Source: Calothrix sp. PCC 7507 (GTDB taxonomy: Bacteria; Cyanobacteriota; Cyanobacteriia; Cyanobacteriales; Nostocaceae). Taken from it: a DNA stretch of 64,000 bases. The notes beneath the pieces are model-generated. The model saw only the letters and a list, made by a program, of their open reading frames with translations, was not told the DNA's origin and made no database searches. Position numbers and translations under genes: made by a program. Shown here one piece after another: positions 42,006 to 49,701 of this stretch (the first letter of the stretch is position 1; each line of letters starts with the position of its first letter). The stretch is from the NCBI RefSeq assembly GCF_000316575.1, contig NC_019682.1, positions 1,612,001 to 1,676,000 of the forward strand, read 5' to 3'.

Positions 42006-42639
42006 GAGTATGGCATTTATCGGCGGGGTCGCCGTAGCTGGGCTGGCGGCTCTCGTATTGCTCAAGGGGACAAGTAGTCCCATACAACCTAACTTTGCTG
42101 TGGCTCCGCAAATGCCGTCCACTGTGATACAGCCGCAAGTAATACCGCCACAAGCACCGTATGGATACCAGCAACCTCTGTATCCCAACAATCCACCCAT
42201 TGCTCCTAATGCTGACCAGAGATTGGAGTTGGACAAAATTAATATGCAGATGGAGCGCTTAAAAAGCGACAACGAACAGTTACGGTTGGCAAACCAACAA
42301 CTCCAATTCCAAGTCCAGACTAATAGCAACACCCAACAACAACAACAATTATTCCAGCAGCAAGCCACTCAAAAAACTGCTTTATTGCCTCAAACTCCTT
42401 GGTGGTCTTCACCCATCGTTTGGGCAGTAGGCGGTATGACTTTAACTATTGGTGGTGGTGTTGTGGTAGCTGGGGTATTAGCTTTATTTTCACCACGGCA
42501 GCGTCCTCGTACTGTACAGGTGATTCACCCCTACCAAGGACCAACACCGCCGCTGGTTCCTGTCCGTCGTACTGAGTTTTTACCCCCTAGGGCAGAAGCA
42601 AGACGTATGGAAACCCCCCAATACGACGAAATGCACTAA
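41998..42639 (+). CDS. Membrane protein with coiled coil, function unknown
   Basis: A 213-residue protein. An N-terminal helix (MAFIGGVAVAGLAALVLLKG) is followed by a proline/glutamine-rich linker, a coiled coil (DQRLELDKINMQMERLKSDN), a run of glutamines, a second membrane helix (VWAVGGMTLTIGGGVVVAGVLALF) and a basic, proline-rich tail. The layout suggests an inner-membrane protein with the coiled coil on one side. GGGGGG lies 8 bases before the ATG. I do not recognise the family. Confidence 0.7.
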   Translation: MSESMAFIGGVAVAGLAALVLLKGTSSPIQPNFAVAPQMPSTVIQPQVIPPQAPYGYQQPLYPNNPPIAPNADQRLELDKINMQMERLKSDNEQLRLANQQLQFQVQTNSNTQQQQQLFQQQATQKTALLPQTPWWSSPIVWAVGGMTLTIGGGVVVAGVLALFSPRQRPRTVQVIHPYQGPTPPLVPVRRTEFLPPRAEARRMETPQYDEMH

Positions 42640-42979
42640 ACGCAAACTAGTTGTTGTCCGGACTAGCAGCTAAAAATACTACCTAGTGATCGTCAGTAGG
42701 CTCACATCCAGTTGCAATTTGTAACAATAAAAGAAGTGAGTTAGATTTTTGTGGACAGATAAAAAGCAATACCTACGGCAAGCAAGAAGGTGATATAAAT
42801 ACGAAATTACCTCAGTGCTTGAGTGTTAAATAAATTATTAGTTATTCAGTAGTAGCCGTCCGAAGTTCATATCGGCCGGCATTTTTTCGGAAAACGTAAT
42901 ACTGGTGATGGTAAGCTACAGAGTCAGTATTTCCCTCATATCCGTGTGAGCAAGTGTTTGACTATGTTGCTGGACGCAC
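42640..42979. other. Spacer between convergent genes
   Basis: About 340 bases at the 3' ends of two convergent genes. A GC-rich element (CGGCCGGCATTTTTTCGG, near 42872) with a T-run could act as a terminator for the rightward gene. Nothing else was recognised. Confidence 0.4.
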
Positions 42980-43642
42980 TTAGACTGACTGCAAAGCTTG
43001 TTTGGCTTCATTAGCGATCGCCTCTACTTCATCATCAGCCAGAGTTTCTAATAAAGATTTGGCATCAACACCACCCAACCGACTTAAAGCTTGCATAACT
43101 CGATAGCGTACTTGCCAATCTGAACTAGTGACATAGGGTGATAACAGAGGAACAGCCTGTATATTTCCTAACTCGCCGAAAGAACTAATAGCAGCAGTTT
43201 GGATTAATTCATTGTTAGAAACGAGTGCTTGTTTGAGTAGTTCAAAGCCTCGCGGATCTCCCAACTCTCCTAATGTAGCGATAATACTGAATTTTACTAA
43301 CCACTCAGGGGTTGTATTGTAAAGCTGCTGCAAGTCTTCAAAAGCTGCATGTAGTTTCAGCGCACCTAAACAGTCGGCGGCTGCTGCTTGGACATCAGGT
43401 TCAGGATCATTGAGTAAATCACGCAATAGATTCAACGATAACTCTAAATCTTGTGCGCCAAGTGTATCCATCTGACTTACTGCTGAGTAGCGGACGCGGG
43501 AATTGCTATCATTGACTGCACTTTGAATTAGTTCAAAACCAATAGTCGGCTCCAATTGGCGAATTTGATTTACAGCCCGCAAGCGATCGCCTAAATCCTC
43601 AGAACTAAGCAATTGCCTAACAGACTCAGGAGTAATACTCAT
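42980..43642 (-). CDS. nblB: HEAT-repeat protein, probable phycobilisome degradation protein NblB
   Basis: A 220-residue all-helical protein with five or six HEAT-like repeats (for example DRLRAVNQIRQLEP, SRVRYSAVSQMDTLGAQ, PDVQAAAADCLGAL, WQVRYRVMQALSRLGG). Length and order agree with NblB, which helps dismantle phycobilisomes during nutrient starvation, possibly as a chromophore-detaching protein related to the CpcE/F lyase fold. HEAT-repeat lyase relatives are several per genome, so a paralogue cannot be excluded. It is followed by the CBS gene on its upstream side, with an STRR block between. Confidence 0.75.
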   Translation of the reverse strand: MSITPESVRQLLSSEDLGDRLRAVNQIRQLEPTIGFELIQSAVNDSNSRVRYSAVSQMDTLGAQDLELSLNLLRDLLNDPEPDVQAAAADCLGALKLHAAFEDLQQLYNTTPEWLVKFSIIATLGELGDPRGFELLKQALVSNNELIQTAAISSFGELGNIQAVPLLSPYVTSSDWQVRYRVMQALSRLGGVDAKSLLETLADDEVEAIANEAKQALQSV

Positions 43643-43675
43643 TTATTGATCCTAGATTTTCAAAAGTGTTTAAAA

Positions 43676-43741
43676 GAAGAGTCCAGAGTCAATGGTCAAG
43701 AGTCCAGAGTCTCAAAACCCTGGACTTTTGACTCTTGACTA
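43676..43741. repeat. STRR block (GTCCAGA and GTCAAGA units)
   Basis: GTCCAGA/GTCAAGA heptamers between the nblB-like and CBS genes; two of the units are inverted and could form a hairpin (AGTCCAG...CTGGACT). Confidence 0.75.
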
Positions 43742-44203
43742 ATCTTGATCTGCTGCCATTGCTCGCACAATGTCACCACGAGTGAGAATACCAATTACCT
43801 GACCCGCGCTGTCAAGTACTGGCAAACGATGAACATGGCGATCGTGCATGATTTTGGCTGCTTCCCTTACAGTTTTCTCAGGGGAGATAGTGATGGGGTT
43901 TTTGCTCATGACTTCCCCAACTGTTTGTCCCAGCGCCTTATGCAAGTCACGCTCATAATCGCCAGGATTTTGTAAATAGATGACGCTATCAAGAAACATG
44001 ATGTACGCTGGCGGAGTCACACCAGTTTGTTGCCACATCAAATCAGTTTCTGAGATAATGCCAACCAACTGTCCGGCATCATCTACAACAGGTAGCCCGC
44101 TGATGCGTCGTTCTGCGAGAATTTGGATAGCTTCTTTCAGTGGCGTTTCAGTCCGGACAACAATTGGGTTGCGGCTCATTACGTCGTCAACGGTTTTAGG
44201 CAT
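43739..44203 (-). CDS. CBS-domain pair protein
   Basis: A 154-residue protein made of two CBS domains. The first is TVDDVMSRNPIVVRTETPLKEA...ISGLPVVDDAGQLVGIISETDL, the second VGEVMSKNPITISPEKTVREAAKIMHDRHVHRLPVLDSAGQVIGILTRGDI. Such pairs bind adenosine nucleotides and act as energy sensors. A short insert (MFLDSVIYLQNPGDYERDL) joins them. Partner proteins are not evident from the neighbours. It has its own promoter region to the right. Confidence 0.92.
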   Translation of the reverse strand: MPKTVDDVMSRNPIVVRTETPLKEAIQILAERRISGLPVVDDAGQLVGIISETDLMWQQTGVTPPAYIMFLDSVIYLQNPGDYERDLHKALGQTVGEVMSKNPITISPEKTVREAAKIMHDRHVHRLPVLDSAGQVIGILTRGDIVRAMAADQD

Positions 44204-44388
44204 TTACTTGCTGACACCTCTGAATCACAGTCTCTGCGATTATTGTAAAAAATTGCGGGTCTTAACCTACCACAGTTAATACATCGTTACTATATTGGTC
44301 GGTTATCATTTGTCATTTGTCATTCGTGAAGAGTCAAGAGTTAAAAGTCAAGGGTCACGAGTTAAGTTTCTTATCTCCCTTATATCCC

Positions 44389-44820
44389 TTATCTTCCCCA
44401 GTCCTTAGCCCCCAATCCCTTTAAAACCGCGATAATTTGAACATTTGCTTGGGGAAAGGCAAACTTTTCGAGATCAGCCAAACTTACCCAACGAATTTCA
44501 TCAGATTCCAGTGGTTGTGGCACACCTGTAAGATGGCGACACTGATGAACCGTGAGAGTAACACGCAAACTAGTATAGGTGTGATCAATAGTGATGAGAT
44601 GTTCCCCTACTGCAATTTCTATTCCTAGTTCCTCAGAAATTTCTCGCTGAATACACTCCTCGATAGTTTCACCTGGCTCAATTTTGCCTCCAGGAAACTC
44701 CCACAAACCCCCCATTGCTCCTTCTGGACGACGCCTATCGATTAATATTTGCTCTTGTTCATTCCAAATTACAGCAACACCAATGATTTTATGGGGCAGG
44801 CGGGAACTGGTTTCACTCAT
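44389..44820 (-). CDS. mutT: MutT-type Nudix hydrolase (8-oxo-dGTP diphosphatase)
   Basis: A 143-residue Nudix protein. The full Nudix box is present from G45 to I67 (GKIEPGE...REISEELGI). IIGVAVIWNEQEQILIDRR and GGLWEFPGGK are typical of MutT proper, which removes oxidised dGTP from the nucleotide pool; QANVQIIAVLKGL closes the domain. It is a single gene with an STRR remnant (GTCAAGA-type, 44330-44360) downstream. Confidence 0.9.
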   Translation of the reverse strand: MSETSSRLPHKIIGVAVIWNEQEQILIDRRRPEGAMGGLWEFPGGKIEPGETIEECIQREISEELGIEIAVGEHLITIDHTYTSLRVTLTVHQCRHLTGVPQPLESDEIRWVSLADLEKFAFPQANVQIIAVLKGLGAKDWGR

Positions 44821-44860
44821 AGATTGTTGGAGCGGAGGTTTAGGGAGAAGATGCGATCGC

Positions 44861-45148
44861 TTACAGCTTACTATGAATCAGTAGGTGAATTGTAGAAAGT
44901 GCGATCGCACCATGAGATTGACTATCGGAGATAAACTCAACTTTAGTGGTTGGATTTTTGACTTCATAAGCTTTTGCCAAAACTGTTAAAACTTTTACAG
45001 ATGAACTGGAGGCAGCAAATTTAATCACCATCTGGTTTTGAGCGTCAGTTTGGCTGGCAATGGGGCTAGGATTTGTGGAAGTTGTAGAACTCGGCGAAGA
45101 ACAACTGGAAATACCGACGACGCTCAGTCCAATGATTATTAAAAAATC
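44861..45148 (-). pseudogene. Relic of a substrate-binding lipoprotein gene
   Basis: The frame is open between a TAG at 45149 and a stop at 44861, about 95 codons, without an initiation codon. It reads DFLIIIGLSVVGISSC (end of a lipoprotein signal with lipobox cysteine), a Ser/Thr/Pro linker, then MVIKFAASSSSVKVLTVLAK and AYEVKNPTTKVEFISDSQS, which resembles the first lobe of a periplasmic phosphate/anion-type binding protein. The rest of the protein is missing. It is a gene remnant with both ends lost. Confidence 0.72.
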
Positions 45149-45412
45149 CTAAAACTGGGATCAGGATTTTAATTACTACAGCTTTTTGATCTGTATCCTC
45201 GTTCAACCAGGATTCGAGAAATATTCTCAAGTGTATTCCCGACTTGATATTCGGGAATACTGATGAATGCGTTCATCCTTGAGGCTGTTGTTATAGTATT
45301 CCCGTTGGACGCAAAGCAATTTATTCAGTCAAGCAATAAAATATTTTCCAAAGCGCGATCGCACTTTGGGAAATACAAATATTTTTCCTCTAGATTGTCT
45401 ATCGAATCTTGC
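45149..45412. other. Spacer after the histidine kinase gene
   Basis: About 260 bases. The palindrome-like words GTATTCCCGA and TCGGGAATAC (around 45233-45259) form a 10-bp inverted repeat that could end transcription of the leftward FIST-kinase operon's neighbour or be a repeat. No gene was recognised. Confidence 0.4.
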
Positions 45413-46480
45413 CTATTGCCTGCTATGGAGAGGAATTAGAACCACAAACTCTGTACCTTTTCCAGGTGTCGAAAAAAATTCTAACTTGCCACCATGTTTT
45501 TCGGTGATGATTTGATAACTGATAGCCATTCCCATTCCAGTTCCCTTGCCGACAGGTTTTGTGGTAAAGAATGGATTTAAAATCTGTTTTTGAATCGATT
45601 CAGGAATTCCAGTCCCATTGTCAGCGATCGCAATTTTTACCCACTGCGAATCGACAACGGAAGTACTAATCGTAATGCGACTGGGATGATCTTGGATTTC
45701 CTGAGCAGTTCGTTTGGTGTTGAGTTCTTCGAGGGCATCGATCGCATTTGCTAAAATGTTCATAAACACCTGGTTCATCTGTCCGGCACAGCATTCTACA
45801 AGAGACAAATTACCGTAGTCTCGGATCACCTCAATTTTTGGGCTTTTGCCAGTGGCTTTGAGACGGTGCTGCAAAATCAGCAAAGTATTGTCAATACCTT
45901 GATGAATATCCACAGCTTTTAACTCACTTTCATCCAGGCGGGAAAAGTTACGTAGTGACAGCACAATATCCCGTATACGTTCCGTCCCAATGTGCATTGA
46001 GTGCAATACCCGAGGCGCGTCTTTTGCCAAAAACTCTAAATCAATGGCTCGACGTTCGGTTTGAATTTCGCTAGGTGGGTTGGGGAAGTAACGGTGATAA
46101 AGCTCGATCAATTGCAGTAAGTTCTCGGTATATTGCTTGATATGTTCTAAATTTCCGTAAATAAAACTAACGGGATTGTTGATTTCGTGAGCAATCCCAG
46201 CCACCATTTGACCCAGAGCAGACATCTTTTCGCTTTGAATCATCTGCACCTGCATCTTATGCAAACTATCTAGCGTATTTTCTAACTCTTGGCTTCTCTG
46301 TTCCAAGTCTGTTTGAGAGCTTTCTAACTCAGAAATGACTTTCTTCAGCAAGAATTCTTTTGTGGCAATGTCACTCTCAAGTTGGCGGCGTTCAGCTTCG
46401 CAGCGAGACAACTTTTTCTGCAAGATGCGGTTGTTTTTTTCCAACGCTTGCATATGTATGACATCGTTTTGGTTATCCAT
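45413..46480 (-). CDS. Soluble sensor histidine kinase
   Basis: A 355-residue kinase without membrane helices. Residues 10-90 form a long coiled coil, followed by the H-box VAGIAHEINNPVSF (H98). The ATPase domain shows an N-box (MNILANAIDALEEL), G1 (IADNGTGIPES) and G2 (GKGTGMGMAIS). There is no sensor domain of its own. Its start overlaps the end of the FIST gene by 8 bases, so the two are translationally coupled and the FIST protein is probably the sensor. No response regulator gene is nearby. Confidence 0.92.
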   Translation of the reverse strand: MDNQNDVIHMQALEKNNRILQKKLSRCEAERRQLESDIATKEFLLKKVISELESSQTDLEQRSQELENTLDSLHKMQVQMIQSEKMSALGQMVAGIAHEINNPVSFIYGNLEHIKQYTENLLQLIELYHRYFPNPPSEIQTERRAIDLEFLAKDAPRVLHSMHIGTERIRDIVLSLRNFSRLDESELKAVDIHQGIDNTLLILQHRLKATGKSPKIEVIRDYGNLSLVECCAGQMNQVFMNILANAIDALEELNTKRTAQEIQDHPSRITISTSVVDSQWVKIAIADNGTGIPESIQKQILNPFFTTKPVGKGTGMGMAISYQIITEKHGGKLEFFSTPGKGTEFVVLIPLHSRQ

Positions 46481-47645
46481 ACACCAATCGTTGTGTCCCC
46501 ATCAGCAGTGTGACAAACGTTTTGTTATGAAATTGTGTTTGTCCTCCAGCTACCAAAGGCGCAATTTCACCATAAGCGTAGAAACCACAGCAAGGTAGTG
46601 TCTCTGATAAATGGGTTTTAACAAGCTGATACTCTTCTCTTGCAAAAGTTCCCAAAATGCGGCGCCGAGCTGCACAAGAAATGAGCAACGCTGCTGTTGG
46701 TTCCACACCGGGATAATTGGCGAGAGCGATTTTCAACGATGCTTCAGAAGCTGACAAAATGTTGTCACGAGTCGCATCGGTAATTTGTACAACTGCCTGT
46801 TCAGGAATATCTGAGAAGAATGTAATGCTACCAGACTGTTGATCGTAGCTATGAGGTGCCCGCAAATAGAAATGGTCTTGATCCTCAAAAACTGCCAGTG
46901 CATGGATGGCATAGTTGGACGCAAAACGTTCTGCACCGAGATAGTGTTGGTAGAAATCTAAGGCACGCTGTCCATCAATTTCATAGACTACGTTACCATT
47001 CACTTTAGTTACACGGCTACGTTTACTAATAGGAGTCCAACCACTAGCAACGCCATGAGAAAATAGTATATTTCCAGAGAAGAGCAACACTGGTACTGAA
47101 TCACTTAATACTTCACCCTGGAAAAATTGATAGGTTTTTTCAAAGGTATAGTCGTCAGCAGCCATTCCCCCAATGATGGGAATATCCTCTCCCAAGCTTT
47201 GTTTTAAACCCTCTAAAATCAAGACTCCATTGCTTGTCAGACTATCGGGAAAGGTGAGACATAGTTGTGGCTGGGATGTACTCTTTGCCTTTGCTTGGGC
47301 GATCGCTTCTTGGGCAGCTAGATTTGGGTTTTTCGATGCTCCTCGTCCAATACCTGCCCGAATTTCTACTTCGTCCGTAGCAAACAGCATTAAGGTGATA
47401 GAATCTTGCTGAAACTCCAGAATTGAAGAGATTTCTCCATTCGTAGTGCCACCAATCAACTCAATTCCAGGGAAAGCATCCTGGATGCGTTGCAAAATTA
47501 GCGCATGGTCAAAATCTATAGCAGTGAATAAAATTCCAGCTTGCGGAATTGATTCTCCCAGGGAACGATTACATGCTTGAAGAACTTCAGCGATCGCGTT
47601 TTGAGAATCAGGATCGTCACTATGACCAACAACAACTCGAAACAC
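46473..47645 (-). CDS. FIST-domain sensory protein
   Basis: A 390-residue protein with FIST_N (about 25-215: LIGGTTNGEISS, ITLMLFATDEVEIRAG, IIGGMAADDYTF) and FIST_C (about 220-375: DGQRALDFYQHYLG..., ISCAARRRILG, LPCCGFYAYGEIAPL). FIST domains are thought to bind small ligands, perhaps amino acids, and pass signals to kinases or cyclases. It has no membrane segment. The histidine kinase that follows overlaps it by 8 bases. GCCGFYAYGEI with its paired cysteines is the usual FIST_C signature. Confidence 0.92.
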   Translation of the reverse strand: MFRVVVGHSDDPDSQNAIAEVLQACNRSLGESIPQAGILFTAIDFDHALILQRIQDAFPGIELIGGTTNGEISSILEFQQDSITLMLFATDEVEIRAGIGRGASKNPNLAAQEAIAQAKAKSTSQPQLCLTFPDSLTSNGVLILEGLKQSLGEDIPIIGGMAADDYTFEKTYQFFQGEVLSDSVPVLLFSGNILFSHGVASGWTPISKRSRVTKVNGNVVYEIDGQRALDFYQHYLGAERFASNYAIHALAVFEDQDHFYLRAPHSYDQQSGSITFFSDIPEQAVVQITDATRDNILSASEASLKIALANYPGVEPTAALLISCAARRRILGTFAREEYQLVKTHLSETLPCCGFYAYGEIAPLVAGGQTQFHNKTFVTLLMGTQRLVYG

Positions 47646-47785
47646 AACTACCTCATTATAAGTTTGAATATTTAGTGTGCTAATCCAATGACAGCACCCT
47701 ACAACTTATAATTAGATTTCCCATTTACTTGAACTAAATCTCTATTCGCCTGACTTTGTCCCGCAACACTAACGCCCGAAGTTAA

Positions 47786-47852
47786 GGGCAGGGAGCAGGG
47801 AGCAGGGGGCAGGGGGCAGGGGCAGGGGGCAGGGAGCAGGGGGCAGGGAGAA
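47786..47852. repeat. STRR block (GGGGGCA / GGGAGCA units)
   Basis: Tandem GGGGGCA and GGGAGCA heptamers, followed by GACTCTT units, between the FIST gene promoter and the end of thrC. Confidence 0.85.
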
Positions 47853-47887
47853 ATAACTCTTGACTCTTGACTCTCAACTCTTGCCTA

Positions 47888-48982
47888 TTACGATAATCCC
47901 ATAGCCTCCGCTACTGCTTCTACTTCCGCCTCAATGCCTTGTTTAAATTGACTGTGGCTATGTTTGATGGCTGTATCTGGGTCTTTAAGACCATTGCCGG
48001 TGAGGACACAAACCACTGTTGCGCCTGCGGGAATTTGGTCTTTTACCTGTAACAAACCAGCCACAGAAGCCGCGCTGGCAGGTTCACAAAAAATGCCTTC
48101 AGATGATGCCAATAATCGATAAGCATCGAGAATTTCTGCATCAGTAACAGCATGAAAATGTCCTTGACTAGCTGATTGAGCGGCGACGGCTTTGTCCCAG
48201 CTAGCGGGGTTGCCAATCCGAATGGCTGTAGCTAAAGTTTCGGGATGGGCTACTGGGTGTCCGTTAACTAGAGGTGCTGCTCCTGCTGCTTGGAAACCCA
48301 TCATTTTTGGTAAGCGATCGCACTTTCCGGCTTGATGATATTGACAAAATCCCATCCAATATGCACTGATATTTCCCGCATTACCCACTGGGATACACAA
48401 CCAATCGGGAGCATTACCCAAAGCATCTACAATTTCAAATGCTGCTGTTTTCTGCCCTTCTAGACGGTAGGGATTAACCGAATTCACTAAAGTTATCGGA
48501 TAGCTTTGAGCCATCTCGCAGACAATTTCCAGAGCGCGGTCAAAATTACCTTTAATTGCCAGTACCTCAGCCCCATAAAGCAATGCCTGTGCCAACTTAC
48601 CCAAAGCCACATAGCCATCGGGAATTAGCACAAAGGCACTCATACCACCACGCCTAGCATAAGCTGCTGCTGCTGCCGAGGTATTGCCTGTACTCGCACA
48701 TATTACCGCCTTGGCTCCGTCTTCCTTAGCTTTGGAAATCGCCATTGTCATTCCCCGGTCTTTGAAGCTACCAGTGGGGTTAAGACCGTCATATTTCAAA
48801 AACACACGGACTTGTTTACCAATACGTGCGGCGATCGCTGGCGCTGGAATTAGAGGGGTATTACCTTCCAACAGGGTGACAACCGGCGTGTTTTCGCTGA
48901 CGGGCAAATATTCACGATAGGCTTCTATCAGCCCAGGCCAAGGTTGGTGATGAGATTTAGCAACAGACAGGCTCAAAGTCAC
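47888..48982 (-). CDS. thrC: Threonine synthase
   Basis: A PLP enzyme of about 364 residues that converts O-phosphohomoserine to threonine. The PLP lysine lies in [12 protein letters not shown]; the serine/glycine loop is [31 protein letters not shown] and [11 protein letters not shown] complete the site. The frame is open to a TTG at 49024, but the GTG at 48982 (reading [18 protein letters not shown]) better matches the family's N-terminus. It is the short type without the SAM-binding N-terminal extension of plants. It is a single gene with STRR sequence downstream. Confidence 0.94.
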   Translation of the reverse strand: MTLSLSVAKSHHQPWPGLIEAYREYLPVSENTPVVTLLEGNTPLIPAPAIAARIGKQVRVFLKYDGLNPTGSFKDRGMTMAISKAKEDGAKAVICASTGNTSAAAAAYARRGGMSAFVLIPDGYVALGKLAQALLYGAEVLAIKGNFDRALEIVCEMAQSYPITLVNSVNPYRLEGQKTAAFEIVDALGNAPDWLCIPVGNAGNISAYWMGFCQYHQAGKCDRLPKMMGFQAAGAAPLVNGHPVAHPETLATAIRIGNPASWDKAVAAQSASQGHFHAVTDAEILDAYRLLASSEGIFCEPASAASVAGLLQVKDQIPAGATVVCVLTGNGLKDPDTAIKHSHSQFKQGIEAEVEAVAEAMGLS

Positions 48983-49319
48983 AGGATTTATAAAAGTTTT
49001 TTGTGCAAAACTGAAAAGTACCAATGGTACATATTTTCTACCACCAGATGCTCACAACACAAGTAGAAAATAATTTCTATTCTGCAAGTATAGCCGAATA
49101 GCGCTGTGGCAGGGGAGCAGGGAGAAAATAATTCTTGACCTATTGCCTGCTCCCTTGCCCTTTGTTGGGAACATCACCTTCACAATTGCCGTCACTTATG
49201 GCTAAAGCCAAAACCCATTAGAGTAAATGATTGAAAGTATACAATCATTTAACAAAGCTTAAAACTACATTATTATATTATCTCTAGTGGTGTGAGTTAA
49301 GTTGTGGATTTAGTGAACA
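48983..49319. other. Divergent spacer with STRR remnant
   Basis: Contains the thrC promoter region, a short GGGGAGCAGGGAG repeat near 49112, and AT-rich DNA before the next small gene. No other feature was recognised. Confidence 0.4.
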
Positions 49320-49511
49320 ATGTCTACCTATTCATCCAGTGTTTCCAGTCGTAATTCTCAAGCTGTTTTGAACCGCGAGCCTGCTAAGTCTTATTATCAA
49401 GACGACCAGCAGGTTAAGTTCATGCACCTGCAAGCAGAGGTAGACTCCTTGTTACAGCAGTTGCAAAGCCTCAAGCAGCAAAAATTAACAACCTCCGGTG
49501 TAGAGGAATAA
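49320..49511 (+). CDS. Small hypothetical coiled-coil protein
   Basis: A 63-residue hydrophilic protein. The first 30 residues are Ser-rich (MSTYSSSVSSRNSQAVLNRE), and the second half is a coiled coil (LQAEVDSLLQQLQSLKQQK). No known family comes to mind. The composition is protein-like and it lies between two larger divergent genes, but there is no clear Shine-Dalgarno sequence. Confidence 0.6.
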   Translation: MSTYSSSVSSRNSQAVLNREPAKSYYQDDQQVKFMHLQAEVDSLLQQLQSLKQQKLTTSGVEE

Positions 49512-49701
49512 AGCAATCGGTTTTGAGCTATACCCAAAGTCTCCCCTGCTAAAAATTTAGTGCTGAGGCACAAGTAGAGCTACCTAGGGCAAAAATGAAC
49601 ACAGTCCAAGCTCTAATTTACTCGGGCCGATGTTTCACAACCAGCTCTAGAAGTGACGTTTGTAACTCGTTGACGCTGCTGCTGCGTGTGTATGCCTTAT
49701 G

